The notes under the pieces were generated by a model. It was not told where the DNA came from. It ran no database searches and saw only the letters and a program-made list of their open reading frames with translations. From Caulobacter sp. X (GTDB lineage Bacteria; Pseudomonadota; Alphaproteobacteria; Caulobacterales; Caulobacteraceae), in NCBI RefSeq assembly GCF_002742635.1, contig NZ_PEGF01000001.1, positions 806,001 through 870,000 of the forward strand: a DNA stretch of 64,000 nucleotides, in the 5' to 3' direction. The translations under genes and the position numbers were made by a program. Shown one piece after another: positions 17,171 through 26,241 of this stretch (position 1 is its first letter; each line of letters opens with the position of its first letter).

Positions 17171-18091
17171 ATGGACGTGTTGCGGACGCCAGACGAACGG
17201 TTCGAGGGCTTGGCCGACTGGCCCTACGCCCCTCGCTACACCGAGATCGCCGACGCCGACGGAACGCGCCTGCGCGTCCATCATGTCGATGAAGGCCCGC
17301 GGGATCAGCGCCCCGTCCTGCTGATGCACGGCGAGCCGTCCTGGGCCTATCTCTACCGCAAGGTCATCGCCGACCTGGTCGCCAGGGGCCGCCGCGCCGT
17401 GGCGCCGGACCTGATCGGCTTCGGCCGCTCGGACAAGCCGGCCAAGCGCGGCGACTACACCTACGAGCGGCACGTGGCCTGGATGAGCGACTGGCTTGTC
17501 CGTAACGACCTCAAGGACATCGTCCTGTTCTGCCAGGACTGGGGCGGCCTGATCGGCCTGCGGCTGGTCGCGGCCTTCCCGGAGCGTTTCGCGGCGGTGG
17601 TCGTCTCCAACACCGGCCTGCCGATCGGCCAGGGCAAGACCGAGGGCTTCGAGGCCTGGCTGAACTTCAGCCAGAACGCGCCCGAACTGCCGATCGGCTT
17701 CATCCTGAACGGCGGGACAGCGCGGGATCTCTCCGACGCCGAGCGCGCCGCCTATGACGCGCCCTTCCCGGACGAAAGCTACAAGGAGGGGGCGCGGCAG
17801 TTCCCCGCCCTGGTGCCTATCACGCCGGAACACGCCTCGATCGCCGAGAACGAGGCCGCGTGGAAGGTGCTGGAGCGCTTCGACAAGCCTTTCCTGACCG
17901 CCTTCTCGGACGCCGACCCGATCACGCGCGGCGGCGACGCCATCTTCAAGGCCCGCGTGCCGGCGACGGGAAAGTCCAAGCACGTGACGCTGAAGGGCGG
18001 ACACTTCATCCAGGAGGACGCCCCGGCCGAGATCGCCGCCCTGCTGGACGAGCTCGTCGCCAGCCTGCCCCAGCCGGAGGCGGTCGCATGA
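17171..18091 (+). CDS. Haloalkane dehalogenase (alpha/beta-hydrolase, subfamily I type)
   Basis: 306 residues from ATG 17171 (GGAGGG upstream). The oxyanion/halide motif is HGEPSW (53-58, halide-binding W58), the nucleophile is D123 in [10 protein letters not shown], the catalytic base is H278 in [10 protein letters not shown], and the acid is D247 or D249 in [10 protein letters not shown]. This Asp nucleophile with W next to it is typical of haloalkane dehalogenases, which turn a C-halogen bond into an alcohol. The natural substrate is unknown. It overlaps the DUF1330 gene by 4 bp and is probably repressed by the divergent TetR protein. Confidence 0.9.
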   Translation: MDVLRTPDERFEGLADWPYAPRYTEIADADGTRLRVHHVDEGPRDQRPVLLMHGEPSWAYLYRKVIADLVARGRRAVAPDLIGFGRSDKPAKRGDYTYERHVAWMSDWLVRNDLKDIVLFCQDWGGLIGLRLVAAFPERFAAVVVSNTGLPIGQGKTEGFEAWLNFSQNAPELPIGFILNGGTARDLSDAERAAYDAPFPDESYKEGARQFPALVPITPEHASIAENEAAWKVLERFDKPFLTAFSDADPITRGGDAIFKARVPATGKSKHVTLKGGHFIQEDAPAEIAALLDELVASLPQPEAVA

Positions 18092-18504
18092 AGGTCGTCA
18101 ACGCCGTCTTCCCCGAACCGTCGCAAATGGTCGAGTTCTTCGGCGCGCCCGAAGATGGGCCGTTCGTGATGGTCAACCTGCTGAAGTTCCGCGACAAGGC
18201 GGAGTATCCCGACGGGTCGGACAGCCACCTTTCAGGCCGGGAAGCCTATGCTCGCTATGGCGAGGCGGTCCGCAAGCTGGTCGAGGGGCTGGGCGGCAAG
18301 ATACGCTACAACGGCGCGGTCACCGGACTGCTGCTCGGCGAGGTCGAGGAGCTGTGGGACGCCGTCGCCCTGGCCGAATACCCGTCCCTCGCCGCCTTCA
18401 AGGCCATGGCCTTGTCGCCCGAGATGCACGCCATCGAGCACCATCGCAAGGCGGGCCTGGCCGGACAGTTGAATATCCGCACGCGGCCGGGACCGGGCTT
18501 CTAG
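18088..18504 (+). CDS. DUF1330 family protein
   Basis: 138 residues starting at an ATGA overlap with the dehalogenase stop. The family motif [15 protein letters not shown] and a ferredoxin-like alpha/beta pattern ([20 protein letters not shown]) fit DUF1330, small dimeric alpha/beta-barrel proteins of unknown function. Coupled translation suggests a role linked to the dehalogenase, for instance on its product. The stop TAG is part of the adjacent 118-bp repeat. Confidence 0.82.
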   Translation: MKVVNAVFPEPSQMVEFFGAPEDGPFVMVNLLKFRDKAEYPDGSDSHLSGREAYARYGEAVRKLVEGLGGKIRYNGAVTGLLLGEVEELWDAVALAEYPSLAAFKAMALSPEMHAIEHHRKAGLAGQLNIRTRPGPGF

Positions 18505-18618
18505 AGCATTTTCCGATAAGTGTGAAACGGTTATCGGATCGAAAAATGCTCTAAACTTTTGAATTAGAGCCCTTTTTATCCGATCTGATTGAAGCAATCA
18601 GATCGGAAAGGGCTCTAG
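18501..18618. repeat. 118-bp two-hairpin dispersed repeat, copy 2
   Basis: 114 of 118 positions match copy 1 at 12678-12795, in the same orientation. Its second hairpin is the more regular of the two: CCGATCTGATTG and CAATCAGATCGG are perfect partners around a 3-base loop. Its terminal TAGs are the stops of the DUF1330 gene (plus) and the FGE gene (minus), as at copy 1. Confidence 0.92.
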
Positions 18619-19631
18619 CGCTCTCTGAGCACGGTCCGGAAGCCGATGTGCGAGGCGCCGCTATCTGGCGGCCCGGGCGTGCGCGCGGCCGGCCGATAGC
18701 GGAAGCAGTAGTCGTCCGCGCATAGGAACGAGCCACCCTTGATCACGTGCTTGGCGATGTTCGGCTCTTCGGGGTCGAGGGCGCGGATCTCGGGCGGGCC
18801 GCCCGTCTCGATCACGCTGGCGGGCTCGAGGCCAGGCTTGAACCAGTCCTTGGTCCACTCCCAGACATTGCCCGCCATATCGACCAGGCCATAGCCGTTG
18901 GGCGGAAAGCAGCCGACCGGCGCGGCGCGCGCCTTGAAGCCGTCATCGCCCAGGTCCTGGGCGGGAAAGACGCCCTGCCAGGTGTTGGCCCGGGGGCGCT
19001 TCGGATCCTGAGGCTGGTCGCCCCAGGCGTACTTCTTGGCGATCAGGCCGCCCCGCGCGGCGTACTCCCACTCGGCCTCGGTCGGCAGGTCGCGGCCCAG
19101 CCAGCGGGCGTAGGCCATGGCGTCCTCCCAGGCGATGTGGACGACCGGCCAGGCCTCCCTGCCCCGGATGCTGGAGCCGGGCCCCTCGGGATGACGCCAA
19201 TCGGCGCCGGGGATCACCCGCCACCATTGCGAAGGATCGTCCGACCTCGCTCCCTTTTCCCCCACGAAAACGAGCGAGGCCGGACGCCGCTGCGCCGCCG
19301 ACAGGTGGGCGTAGCGCGCGGGGTCGAGCGGCCGTTCGGCCACGGTGCGATAGCCCGTGGCCGCGACGAACCGCGCGAAGGCGGCGTTCGTGACCTCTGT
19401 GCGATCAATCCAGAAGGGCGCGACGCGGACGTTCTCCGGCGGCCCCTCCTCCGGCCGGACCGGCGCGCCGCCCATCAGGAAAGCGCCCCCGGAGAGCCTG
19501 ACCATGCCCGCCGTGCGATGCGCCGGATCCGGAACGGGCAAGTCGGCCAGGCAAGCCTTGGGCGTCTTCGGTCCGCAGGCCGCCAGGCAAAGCGCCGCGA
19601 CCGACAGGATCAGAAACCTCAGTTGTCCCAA
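18615..19631 (-). CDS. Formylglycine-generating enzyme (sulfatase-modifying factor), predicted lipoprotein
   Basis: 338 residues. The N-terminus is a lipoprotein signal with lipobox LAAC (C19). The FGE fold follows with MVRLSGGAFLMGG, RLPTEAEWEYAARGG-like DLPTEAEWEYAARGG, DMAGNVWEWTKDW and the catalytic KGGSFLCADDYC. C304 and C309 match the copper-binding cysteine pair of aerobic FGEs. It oxidises the sulfatase active-site cysteine to formylglycine. It overlaps the sulfatase stop by 13 bp, so the pair is one operon. An exported FGE implies modification outside the cytosol. Confidence 0.9.
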   Translation of the reverse strand: MGQLRFLILSVAALCLAACGPKTPKACLADLPVPDPAHRTAGMVRLSGGAFLMGGAPVRPEEGPPENVRVAPFWIDRTEVTNAAFARFVAATGYRTVAERPLDPARYAHLSAAQRRPASLVFVGEKGARSDDPSQWWRVIPGADWRHPEGPGSSIRGREAWPVVHIAWEDAMAYARWLGRDLPTEAEWEYAARGGLIAKKYAWGDQPQDPKRPRANTWQGVFPAQDLGDDGFKARAAPVGCFPPNGYGLVDMAGNVWEWTKDWFKPGLEPASVIETGGPPEIRALDPEEPNIAKHVIKGGSFLCADDYCFRYRPAARTPGPPDSGASHIGFRTVLRER

Positions 19632-21271
19632 TAGATGTACTCGTCACTGGCTTTGGACGGCCGGCCGCCGGGATGGTCGATATAGATGGCGCCCGACAGC
19701 AGAGAAGGCCAGGCGGGCTTGACCATCTGGTTGTCCAATTGAGCCAGGATCGCCGTCAACTCGCGGACCTTGTCCGGTCGGGCCTTGGCGAGGTCGCGCC
19801 GTTCAGTCGGGTCATTGGCCAGGTCGAACAACCAGACCTTGTTCGGCTCCTGGGCGACCTGCAGCTTCCAGCCGCCCGCCATGACCACCTTGTAGCGGCC
19901 CGAGCGCCAGTAGATCGCCTTGTGCGGATCGCCCGAAGCCTGTCCCTTCACGAACGGGACAAGATCGACGCCGTCCATGACCCGGTCTTTCGGGGCATTG
20001 GCGCCGGCCGCCCCGGCGGCGGTGGCGAAGATGTCCACGTGGGCGACCGGACTGCGATAGACGGCGCCGGCCGGCAGCTGGGCGGGCCAGCGCAGCAGGA
20101 ACGGAACCTTGATCCCGCCCTCGAAGAAGGTCGCCTTCCAGCCGCGATAGGGCCGGTTGATGTCGGGCAGGCCGATATAGTTCGCCCCGCCGTTGTCGGA
20201 GGTGAAGATCACCAGAGTGTTGTCATCCAGCCCGCGATCCTTCAACGCCTGCAGCACCCGGCCGACGTTGCGGTCGAGGTTGCGAACCATGGCGCCGTAG
20301 ACCCGCAGGCGGTGATCCTTGATCCCGGATAGGGCGTCGTAGTCGGCCTTGGGGGCCTGCAGCGGCGTGTGGACGGCGTTGTAGGCCAGATAGAGGAAGA
20401 ACGGCCGGTTGCGATTGGCGTCGATCGCGGCGACCGCCTGGTCGGTCAGGTAGTCGGTCATGTAGCGGTTGGGATGGAACAGCGGCCCGCCGTTGTACTG
20501 CACCGCATAGGGCAGCGCGCCCCACAGGAACTTGTCGATCGGGTCGAAGTCCTGGCGCGACTCCTCGACCGACGGATCGCCGACCGGCGCGAACAGCGAG
20601 GCGCCGGCCATGAAGCCCAGGCTCTCGTCGAAGCCCTGGTCCTCGGGCCGCGCCCCCTTGATTCCGCCCAGATGCCACTTGCCCAGGTGGACGGTGTGAT
20701 AGCCGCGCGTCTTCAGCGCCTCGGCGATGGTCACCTCGGTCGAGGGCACGGCCTCGGTGTTGTCGTCCTTGGGGACGTTCTTCACCTCGGCGGCGTTGAA
20801 TCGCGAGGGATGTAGCGGATCGCCCGCGTGACCGCCCACGACGCGCGAGAAGGCGACCGGCGTCGGCGTGAACTCGAAGCCGAACCGGGTGGCGTAGCGG
20901 CCGGTCATGATCGCCGCGCGCGACGGGGCGCAGGTGGCGTTGCCGGCATAGCCATTGGCGAAGGTTACGCCCTGGAGGGCGATGGAATCGATCGCGGGCG
21001 TCGGGACCGCACCGTCCGCGACCCCGCCGCCGTTCAGGGTGATGTCGTTGTAGCCAAGGTCGTCGGCCAGGATGAACACGACGTTGGGCGGACGCTCGCC
21101 AGACGCCGGCGCCATGGGCCCCGGGCTCCAGGCGATGGGGCGATAGGCCTCGATCTTCGGCTGCTTGGCGCGGGCGAAGAGGATGATCAGGTCGAACCGG
21201 AACAGCCAAAGGACCGCGCCAGTGACCCCTAGAACCAGCGCCGCCGCGCCAAGCGCCTTCAAGAGCCGCAT
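19619..21271 (-). CDS. Arylsulfatase-type sulfatase, exported or membrane-anchored
   Basis: 550 residues from the ATG at 21269-21271 (GGGAGGA upstream). An N-terminal hydrophobic anchor (about 6-32) places it in the periplasm. The sulfatase core has NVVFILADDLGYND (metal-binding DD), the modification motif CAPSR (C114, to be converted to formylglycine), HLGKWHLGG and FTSDNGG. It resembles the sulfatase A/B group of ester hydrolases; the substrate is unknown. The FGE that would activate it is encoded directly downstream. Confidence 0.92.
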   Translation of the reverse strand: MRLLKALGAAALVLGVTGAVLWLFRFDLIILFARAKQPKIEAYRPIAWSPGPMAPASGERPPNVVFILADDLGYNDITLNGGGVADGAVPTPAIDSIALQGVTFANGYAGNATCAPSRAAIMTGRYATRFGFEFTPTPVAFSRVVGGHAGDPLHPSRFNAAEVKNVPKDDNTEAVPSTEVTIAEALKTRGYHTVHLGKWHLGGIKGARPEDQGFDESLGFMAGASLFAPVGDPSVEESRQDFDPIDKFLWGALPYAVQYNGGPLFHPNRYMTDYLTDQAVAAIDANRNRPFFLYLAYNAVHTPLQAPKADYDALSGIKDHRLRVYGAMVRNLDRNVGRVLQALKDRGLDDNTLVIFTSDNGGANYIGLPDINRPYRGWKATFFEGGIKVPFLLRWPAQLPAGAVYRSPVAHVDIFATAAGAAGANAPKDRVMDGVDLVPFVKGQASGDPHKAIYWRSGRYKVVMAGGWKLQVAQEPNKVWLFDLANDPTERRDLAKARPDKVRELTAILAQLDNQMVKPAWPSLLSGAIYIDHPGGRPSKASDEYIYWDN

Positions 21272-21308
21272 ACTCGTCCTCCCTCGCTCGCCGAGGCGGC
21301 AGCATATA

Positions 21309-21330
21309 TATTGACACAACAAGTGTCGAT
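21309..21330 (-). promoter_or_regulatory. Putative TetR operator, sulfatase promoter
   Basis: Dyad GACAC-AACAA-GTGTC, 38 bp before the sulfatase start. Read on the minus strand it matches the dehalogenase operator (17123-17144) at 17 of 22 positions. ATATATAT next to it may form part of the -10 region. Confidence 0.62.
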
Positions 21331-21425
21331 AGATGGCGATGCGCCGCTTTTCGCCCGAAACAACCGGCCTGGCGAGAAACAAAGGTCTTGGGCGAATGGC
21401 GGCGTAGGACTATCCATGGCCGCAA

Positions 21426-22058
21426 ATGCTCACCCAGACCGACGGCGCCGCCGCCGCCACACCCACGCTCAGCGCCGCAGAACGGGCCCGCAACCGACGC
21501 CGGGCGCCGGTCCGTCGCCTGCGCCTGGGCCTGGCGGTGTTCGCCATCATCGTCGGCGCGGCGGTCGTGGGCCAAGCTTCGTGGCGCAGCCTGGCGTCGA
21601 GCAAGCTGCAGACCCAGGCCTCTTCAACCCCGCTGCTGCTGGACAAGCCGCGGTTCACGGGCGTGCTGAAGGATGGCCGCGCCTTCCTGATCACCGCCGA
21701 CCGCGCGCAGCGCGACTCGGAGGACGAAGATCTGGTCCGGCTGACCTCGCCGACCCTTGTTCGCGGCTATGGCCAGCCCGACGCCAGCCAGGCGACGGCC
21801 AAGAGCGGCGTCTATCGCGAGGCGGCGCACACCTTGCTGCTGACCCAGGACGTAAAAATCACCAACGGCGAAGGCTATGAGTTCGACGCGCCCCAGGCCC
21901 TGATCGACATGCGGACCGGCGAAGTCAGCGGCGATGCGGGCATCGCCGGCTCCGGTCCTGAGGGCAGCACGCAAGCCAACGCCTACAACGTCAAGGACAA
22001 GGGCGATCGGGTGATCTTGAACGGCCGAGTTCGCACGCGCCTGGAGCCGCGTCGCTGA
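21426..22058 (+). CDS. LptC-like single-pass periplasmic protein, sphingolipid-island paralogue
   Basis: 210 residues. One transmembrane helix (about 34-50, GLAVFAIIVGAAVV) precedes a beta-rich periplasmic domain with the LptC/DUF1239 pattern: FTGVLKDGRAFLITADRAQ, DLVRLTSPTLV, YEFDAPQALIDMRTGEVSGD and a terminal VILNGRVRTRLEP. In the LPS system LptC hands lipid from LptB2FG to the LptA bridge. Here no LptA, LptB or LptD gene is adjacent; ceramide genes follow instead. LptF- and LptG-like genes lie 12 kb further on. A role in ceramide export is inferred from context. Confidence 0.82.
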   Translation: MLTQTDGAAAATPTLSAAERARNRRRAPVRRLRLGLAVFAIIVGAAVVGQASWRSLASSKLQTQASSTPLLLDKPRFTGVLKDGRAFLITADRAQRDSEDEDLVRLTSPTLVRGYGQPDASQATAKSGVYREAAHTLLLTQDVKITNGEGYEFDAPQALIDMRTGEVSGDAGIAGSGPEGSTQANAYNVKDKGDRVILNGRVRTRLEPRR

Positions 22059-22059
22059 C

Positions 22060-23184
22060 GTGGCCAAAAAGCGGGTCTGCTTCCTCTATATCGCGCAGCA
22101 CCATCAGGTCTGGCACAGCCTGTCGGTGGCCGTCGCCATGGCGCGCGGCTGGCCGAACCTGAAGGTCGAGATCGCCGCGACGACCCAGGAGCTGCTGGAC
22201 TATGTCGCGGGCCTGCTGAAGGAGCTCGGCGGCGCGCCGATCGCGTTCGTTCTGCTGCCTCCCGCCTGGATGCGCCGGCTCAGCGGCGGCGGCGCGCCGC
22301 CCAAGGCGCCGATGCTGATCGCCAACGCCTTGCGGCTGGGGCGCTACGACGCCGTCATCACGCCCGAGCGGACCACCGCCCTTCTGCGGAAACTGGGCGT
22401 GCGCCATCCGATCCTGGTCTACACCCAGCACGGCGCCGGCGACCGCGAAGGCCCGTTCGAACCGCGCCTTAGGGTCTTCGATCTGGTCATGGCGGCCGGC
22501 CCCAAGCAACGCGACCGGATGATCGGCGAAGGCTGGGTGAAGCCCGAGAACTGCGCCATGGTCGGCTATCCCAAATTCGATCTAGTCGACGCCCTGCCCC
22601 AGCGCCCGGCGCCGCGCTTCGAGCGGCCGGGCCCCGTGGCGCTATACAACCCGCATTTCCATCCCGAACTCAGCTCCTGGCCGAAATGGGGCTGGCAAGT
22701 GCTGGAAGCGTTTGCGACCGGCGATCGGCACAACCTGATCTTCGCCCCGCATATCCGCCTGTTCGAGACCGCTTCCAGCGAAGAGCGCGCGGCGTTCAAG
22801 CGGTTCGCCGAGCACCCTCGGATTCATGTCGATCTCGGCGGCCCCGCGGCGGCGGACATGACCTACACCCGCGCGGCCGACCTCTATCTGGGCGACGTCT
22901 CCAGCCAGATTTACGAGTTCCTGCGCACGCCCAAGCCGTGCCTGTTCCTCAACGCCAGCGGCGCCGATTGGCGGGGCGACCCCAGCTTCCATCATTGGCT
23001 GTTCGGACCGGTGCTCGATCGGGTCGATGACCTCGGCGACGCCGTCGATCTCGCCCTCGCCAATCATGCCGACTTCCACGCGGTCCAGGCCGAAGGCATC
23101 GCCCAGACCTTCGACATCACCGACGAACCGTCCTCGCTGCGCGCCGCCCGGGCGATCGCGCGGCGGCTGGAGTCGCGCGCGTGA
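22060..23184 (+). CDS. CDP-glycerol glycerophosphotransferase-like protein
   Basis: 374 residues from GTG 22060, one base after the LptC-like stop. It has a GT-B-like layout: an N-terminal Rossmann-type half (VCFLYIAQHHQVWHS), TQHGAGDREG, GYPKFDLV, then YNPHFHPELSSWPKWG and the C-terminal motif ADLYLGDVSSQIYEFL. The last is close to the DYSS motif of TagF/TagB enzymes, which move glycerol-phosphate from CDP-glycerol. It may add a (glycero)phosphoryl or sugar group to a lipid. Its last 4 bp overlap the flippase start (GTGA). No experimental role is known to me. Confidence 0.65.
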   Translation: MAKKRVCFLYIAQHHQVWHSLSVAVAMARGWPNLKVEIAATTQELLDYVAGLLKELGGAPIAFVLLPPAWMRRLSGGGAPPKAPMLIANALRLGRYDAVITPERTTALLRKLGVRHPILVYTQHGAGDREGPFEPRLRVFDLVMAAGPKQRDRMIGEGWVKPENCAMVGYPKFDLVDALPQRPAPRFERPGPVALYNPHFHPELSSWPKWGWQVLEAFATGDRHNLIFAPHIRLFETASSEERAAFKRFAEHPRIHVDLGGPAAADMTYTRAADLYLGDVSSQIYEFLRTPKPCLFLNASGADWRGDPSFHHWLFGPVLDRVDDLGDAVDLALANHADFHAVQAEGIAQTFDITDEPSSLRAARAIARRLESRA

Positions 23185-24560
23185 CCACCGCTCCCGAAAA
23201 CGCGCCTTCGCCGATCAAGCGCGTCCTGGCGAACGCCGGCCACCTGCTCAGCGGTCGGGTCGTCAACGCCGTGGTGGGCCTGGCCTACATCGCCCTCACC
23301 GCCCGCAGTCTCGGCAAGGAGACGATGGGCGTCCTGGTGATCATCAACGCCTTCGCCCAGTTCCTGGGCGAGGTCGCGCACTTCGAGTCCTGGCAGACGG
23401 TCCTGACCTATGGGACCGATCCGCTGCTCAAGCAGGAGCGGACCAAGTTCCAGCAGGTGCTGCGCCTGTCGCTGATGCTGGATCTGATCAGCAGCATCAT
23501 CGGCGTCAGCCTGGGCGTTCTGGGCGCTTGGCTGTTCTGGAAAGAGCTGCGCTGGCCCGACGGCATGAGCGGCTATGGCGCGCTCTACGCCCTGTCGATC
23601 GGGGTGATGACCTCGGCGACGGGGGTGGGCCTGTTGCGGCTGTTCGACCGTTTCCGCTTCCTGGCCGCCGAGCAGGCGGTCAGCTCGTTCGTGCGAATGA
23701 TCGGCTGCGCGATCTGCGCCGTCACCCACGCGCCGATCCAGTACTTCCTGCTGGCCTGGGCGGCGGGCACCTTCGCCTCGTTCTTCTACATCGCCGGCAT
23801 CGCCATCTGGGACCTCAAGAAGCGCGGCCTGCTGGAGGGCTTCTCGCTGTTCGGCCCGACCAGCCAGGGGCTGCCCGGCGTCTGGCGCTTCGCCCTGTCG
23901 ACCAACTTCTCCGGCACGCTGGAGGTCGGCTTCACCCACGTGCTGACCATGGCCGTCGGCGCGCTTCTGGGCCCCGCCCAGGCGGCGTTCTGGAGGATCG
24001 GCAAGCAGGTGGCCGACGGCATGGCCAAGCCCGCGCGCCTGATGGTGCCGGCGCTCTATCCGGAACTGGCCAAGATGCGCGCCTCCGGCGGGCAACAGGC
24101 CATGACCAAGCTGGCGGTCCAGATCGCCCTGATCGGCGGCGCGGCGGCCGGCGTCTTGCTGGCGGTGAGCCTGCTGGCGGGCCGCTGGATCCTCGAAACG
24201 GTCATGGGCGAGGCCTATGGCGCCGCCGCCGGCGTCATGAACTGGCAGGTCGCCGCCGCCGCGATCGGGGTCATGACCCTGCCGCTCGAGCCCATGCTGG
24301 TCTCGATGCGCGCCGCCGGCGCGGCCTTGATGGTTCGGCTTATCGTTGTGATCTGCTATTTCGCGGCGCTTGTTCCGCTTATCCAGCGTTTCGGCCTGAC
24401 GGGCGCGGGCGCGGCTTTGGTCGCATCCGCCTTGGCGATGGCCATCGGCATGTATTTGATGGCGCGCCGCAGGCTCGCCCGACTCGCGGCGGAGGACGAC
24501 TCCGCGCGCACGACGAAAGACGATGAAGGCCCCAAGTATGATCACGCCCACGGCGTCTGA
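23181..24560 (+). CDS. Wzx/MurJ-type lipid flippase, polysaccharide-exporter family
   Basis: 459 residues from a GTG start that overlaps the previous stop. About 12-14 transmembrane helices with charged loops, opening with the MOP-superfamily-like ISGR/VNAVVGLAYIALTARSLG and containing FALSTNFSGTLEVGF. The family flips lipid-linked oligosaccharides across the inner membrane. Placement between a head-group transferase and ceramide genes suggests a sphingolipid-linked cargo, which is inference. The last 38 bp may overlap the acyl-ACP synthetase gene. Confidence 0.78.
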   Translation: MTTAPENAPSPIKRVLANAGHLLSGRVVNAVVGLAYIALTARSLGKETMGVLVIINAFAQFLGEVAHFESWQTVLTYGTDPLLKQERTKFQQVLRLSLMLDLISSIIGVSLGVLGAWLFWKELRWPDGMSGYGALYALSIGVMTSATGVGLLRLFDRFRFLAAEQAVSSFVRMIGCAICAVTHAPIQYFLLAWAAGTFASFFYIAGIAIWDLKKRGLLEGFSLFGPTSQGLPGVWRFALSTNFSGTLEVGFTHVLTMAVGALLGPAQAAFWRIGKQVADGMAKPARLMVPALYPELAKMRASGGQQAMTKLAVQIALIGGAAAGVLLAVSLLAGRWILETVMGEAYGAAAGVMNWQVAAAAIGVMTLPLEPMLVSMRAAGAALMVRLIVVICYFAALVPLIQRFGLTGAGAALVASALAMAIGMYLMARRRLARLAAEDDSARTTKDDEGPKYDHAHGV

Positions 24561-26241
24561 CCGCACCGTCCGGTTCGCCGACTTCCCGACCCTGACCCAG
24601 GCCCTCGATTTCGCCGCGACCGGCGAGACCGGGATCAACCTCTATTCGCTGCGCGGCGAGCTGGTCGAGGCCCTGCCCTACGCCAAGCTGCGTGAGGACG
24701 CCCAGGTCCTGGCCCGTCGCCTGCTGGCGACCGGCGCCAAGGTCGGCGACAGCGTCGCCCTGCTGGCCGAGACCGACGGCGACTTCGTGCGCGCCTTCTT
24801 CGCCTGTCAGTACGCCGGCCTGCTGCCCGCGCCGATGGCCCTGCCGACCCCGCTCGGCGGGCGCGAGGCCTATATCGAGCAGATCACCAACCTGGCCCGG
24901 TCAGCCAAGGCCAAGATCCTGCTAGGTCCGGTCGGCCTCAAGGACTGGGTCGCCGAGATCGGGCGGCGCGCGGGCCTCGACTTCGCCGGCGTCCTGGCCG
25001 ACCTGCCGGAAGACGGCGGCGCGGCCCTGCCGACCATCACGCCGGAAGACCCCTGCTACCTGCAGTTCTCGTCGGGCAGCACCCGCACGCCGACGGGCGT
25101 TCTCGTGCTGCACAAGGCCCTGATGGCCAACTGCGTGGCGATCACCCGCGACGGCCTGCAGGTCGTGCCCAGCGATCGCGCCATCTCGTGGTTGCCGCTC
25201 TATCACGACATGGGCCTGATCGGCTTCCTGCTGGCCCCGTTGTCCTGCCAGATGTCGGTCGACCTCTTGCCCACCGGCGCCTTCGTCCGTCGTCCGCTGC
25301 TGTGGATCGACCTGATCTCGCGCAACAAGGCCACCACCGCCTACAGCCCCACCTTCGGCTACGAGCTCTGCGCGCGCCGCGTCCAGGGCCAGTCGCTCGA
25401 AAGCTACGATCTCAGCCACTGGCGCCAGGCGGGCCTCGGCGGCGACATGATCCGCATGCCGCCGCTGAAGGCCTTCGTCGAGGCGTTCGGCCCCGCCGGC
25501 TTCTCGGACAAGGCGTTCGTCGCCAGCTACGGCATGGCCGAGGCGACCCTGGCCCTGTCGATGGCGCCGCTGGGCAAGGGCCTGCGCGCCGAGACCCTGG
25601 ACGTCGAGCGCCTTGAGCGCGACGCCCTGGCCGTCGACGCGCCGGAAGGCTCCGAGCGCGCCCGCGACTTCGCCCGCTGCGGCCCCGCCCTGCCCCACCA
25701 CTTCCTGGAAGTGCGCGGCGAGGACGGCCAGGTCCTGCCCGAGCGCGGCGTCGGCCGCATCTTCGCCAAGGGCCCCTCGGTGATGAGCGGCTATTTCGCC
25801 AATCCCGAAGAGACCGCCCGCGTGCTGTCGGCCGACGGCTGGCTGGACACCGGCGACCTCGGCTTCAAGATCGAGGGCGAGATCGTCATCACCGGTCGCG
25901 CCAAGGACCTGATCATCCTGAACGGCCGCAATATCTGGCCGCAGGACCTGGAGTGGACCGCCGACCACGAGATCGACGGCCTGCGCAGCGGCGACGTCTG
26001 CGCCTTCGCGATCCCCGCCGAGCCGGAAGACCAGATCGTGGTGCTGGTGCAGGCGCGCGGCGGCGACGCCGACAGCCGCGCGGCCCTGGTCGAGCAGGTC
26101 ACGACCCTGCTGCGCACTCGCCACGGCGTCGAGGCCAAGGTGAAATTGGTCGGCGCCCACGCCCTGCCCCAGACCTCGTCGGGCAAGCTCAGCCGCTCCA
26201 AGGCCAAGGCCGCCTATCTGGCCGGGACCTACGGCGACTGA
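24523..26241 (+). CDS. Fatty acyl-ACP synthetase/acyl-AMP ligase of ceramide synthesis (AasR type)
   Basis: 572 residues; starts at 24523 or at ATG 24538 (both in frame, both with GAAAG/GAAGG upstream). ANL-superfamily motifs: SSGSTRTPTGVLVLHKAL (AMP-binding loop), SWLPLYHDMGLIGF typical of fatty acyl-AMP ligases, SYGMAEATLALSM, DTGDLGF, GRAKDLIILNGRNIWPQD and the catalytic lysine in SSGKLSRSKAKA. It activates a fatty acid as acyl-AMP and loads it on a carrier, most likely the AcpR protein encoded just downstream. In C. crescentus the equivalent gene is part of the ceramide set. The stop overlaps the CerR start by one base (TGATG). Confidence 0.88.
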   Translation: MKAPSMITPTASDRTVRFADFPTLTQALDFAATGETGINLYSLRGELVEALPYAKLREDAQVLARRLLATGAKVGDSVALLAETDGDFVRAFFACQYAGLLPAPMALPTPLGGREAYIEQITNLARSAKAKILLGPVGLKDWVAEIGRRAGLDFAGVLADLPEDGGAALPTITPEDPCYLQFSSGSTRTPTGVLVLHKALMANCVAITRDGLQVVPSDRAISWLPLYHDMGLIGFLLAPLSCQMSVDLLPTGAFVRRPLLWIDLISRNKATTAYSPTFGYELCARRVQGQSLESYDLSHWRQAGLGGDMIRMPPLKAFVEAFGPAGFSDKAFVASYGMAEATLALSMAPLGKGLRAETLDVERLERDALAVDAPEGSERARDFARCGPALPHHFLEVRGEDGQVLPERGVGRIFAKGPSVMSGYFANPEETARVLSADGWLDTGDLGFKIEGEIVITGRAKDLIILNGRNIWPQDLEWTADHEIDGLRSGDVCAFAIPAEPEDQIVVLVQARGGDADSRAALVEQVTTLLRTRHGVEAKVKLVGAHALPQTSSGKLSRSKAKAAYLAGTYGD

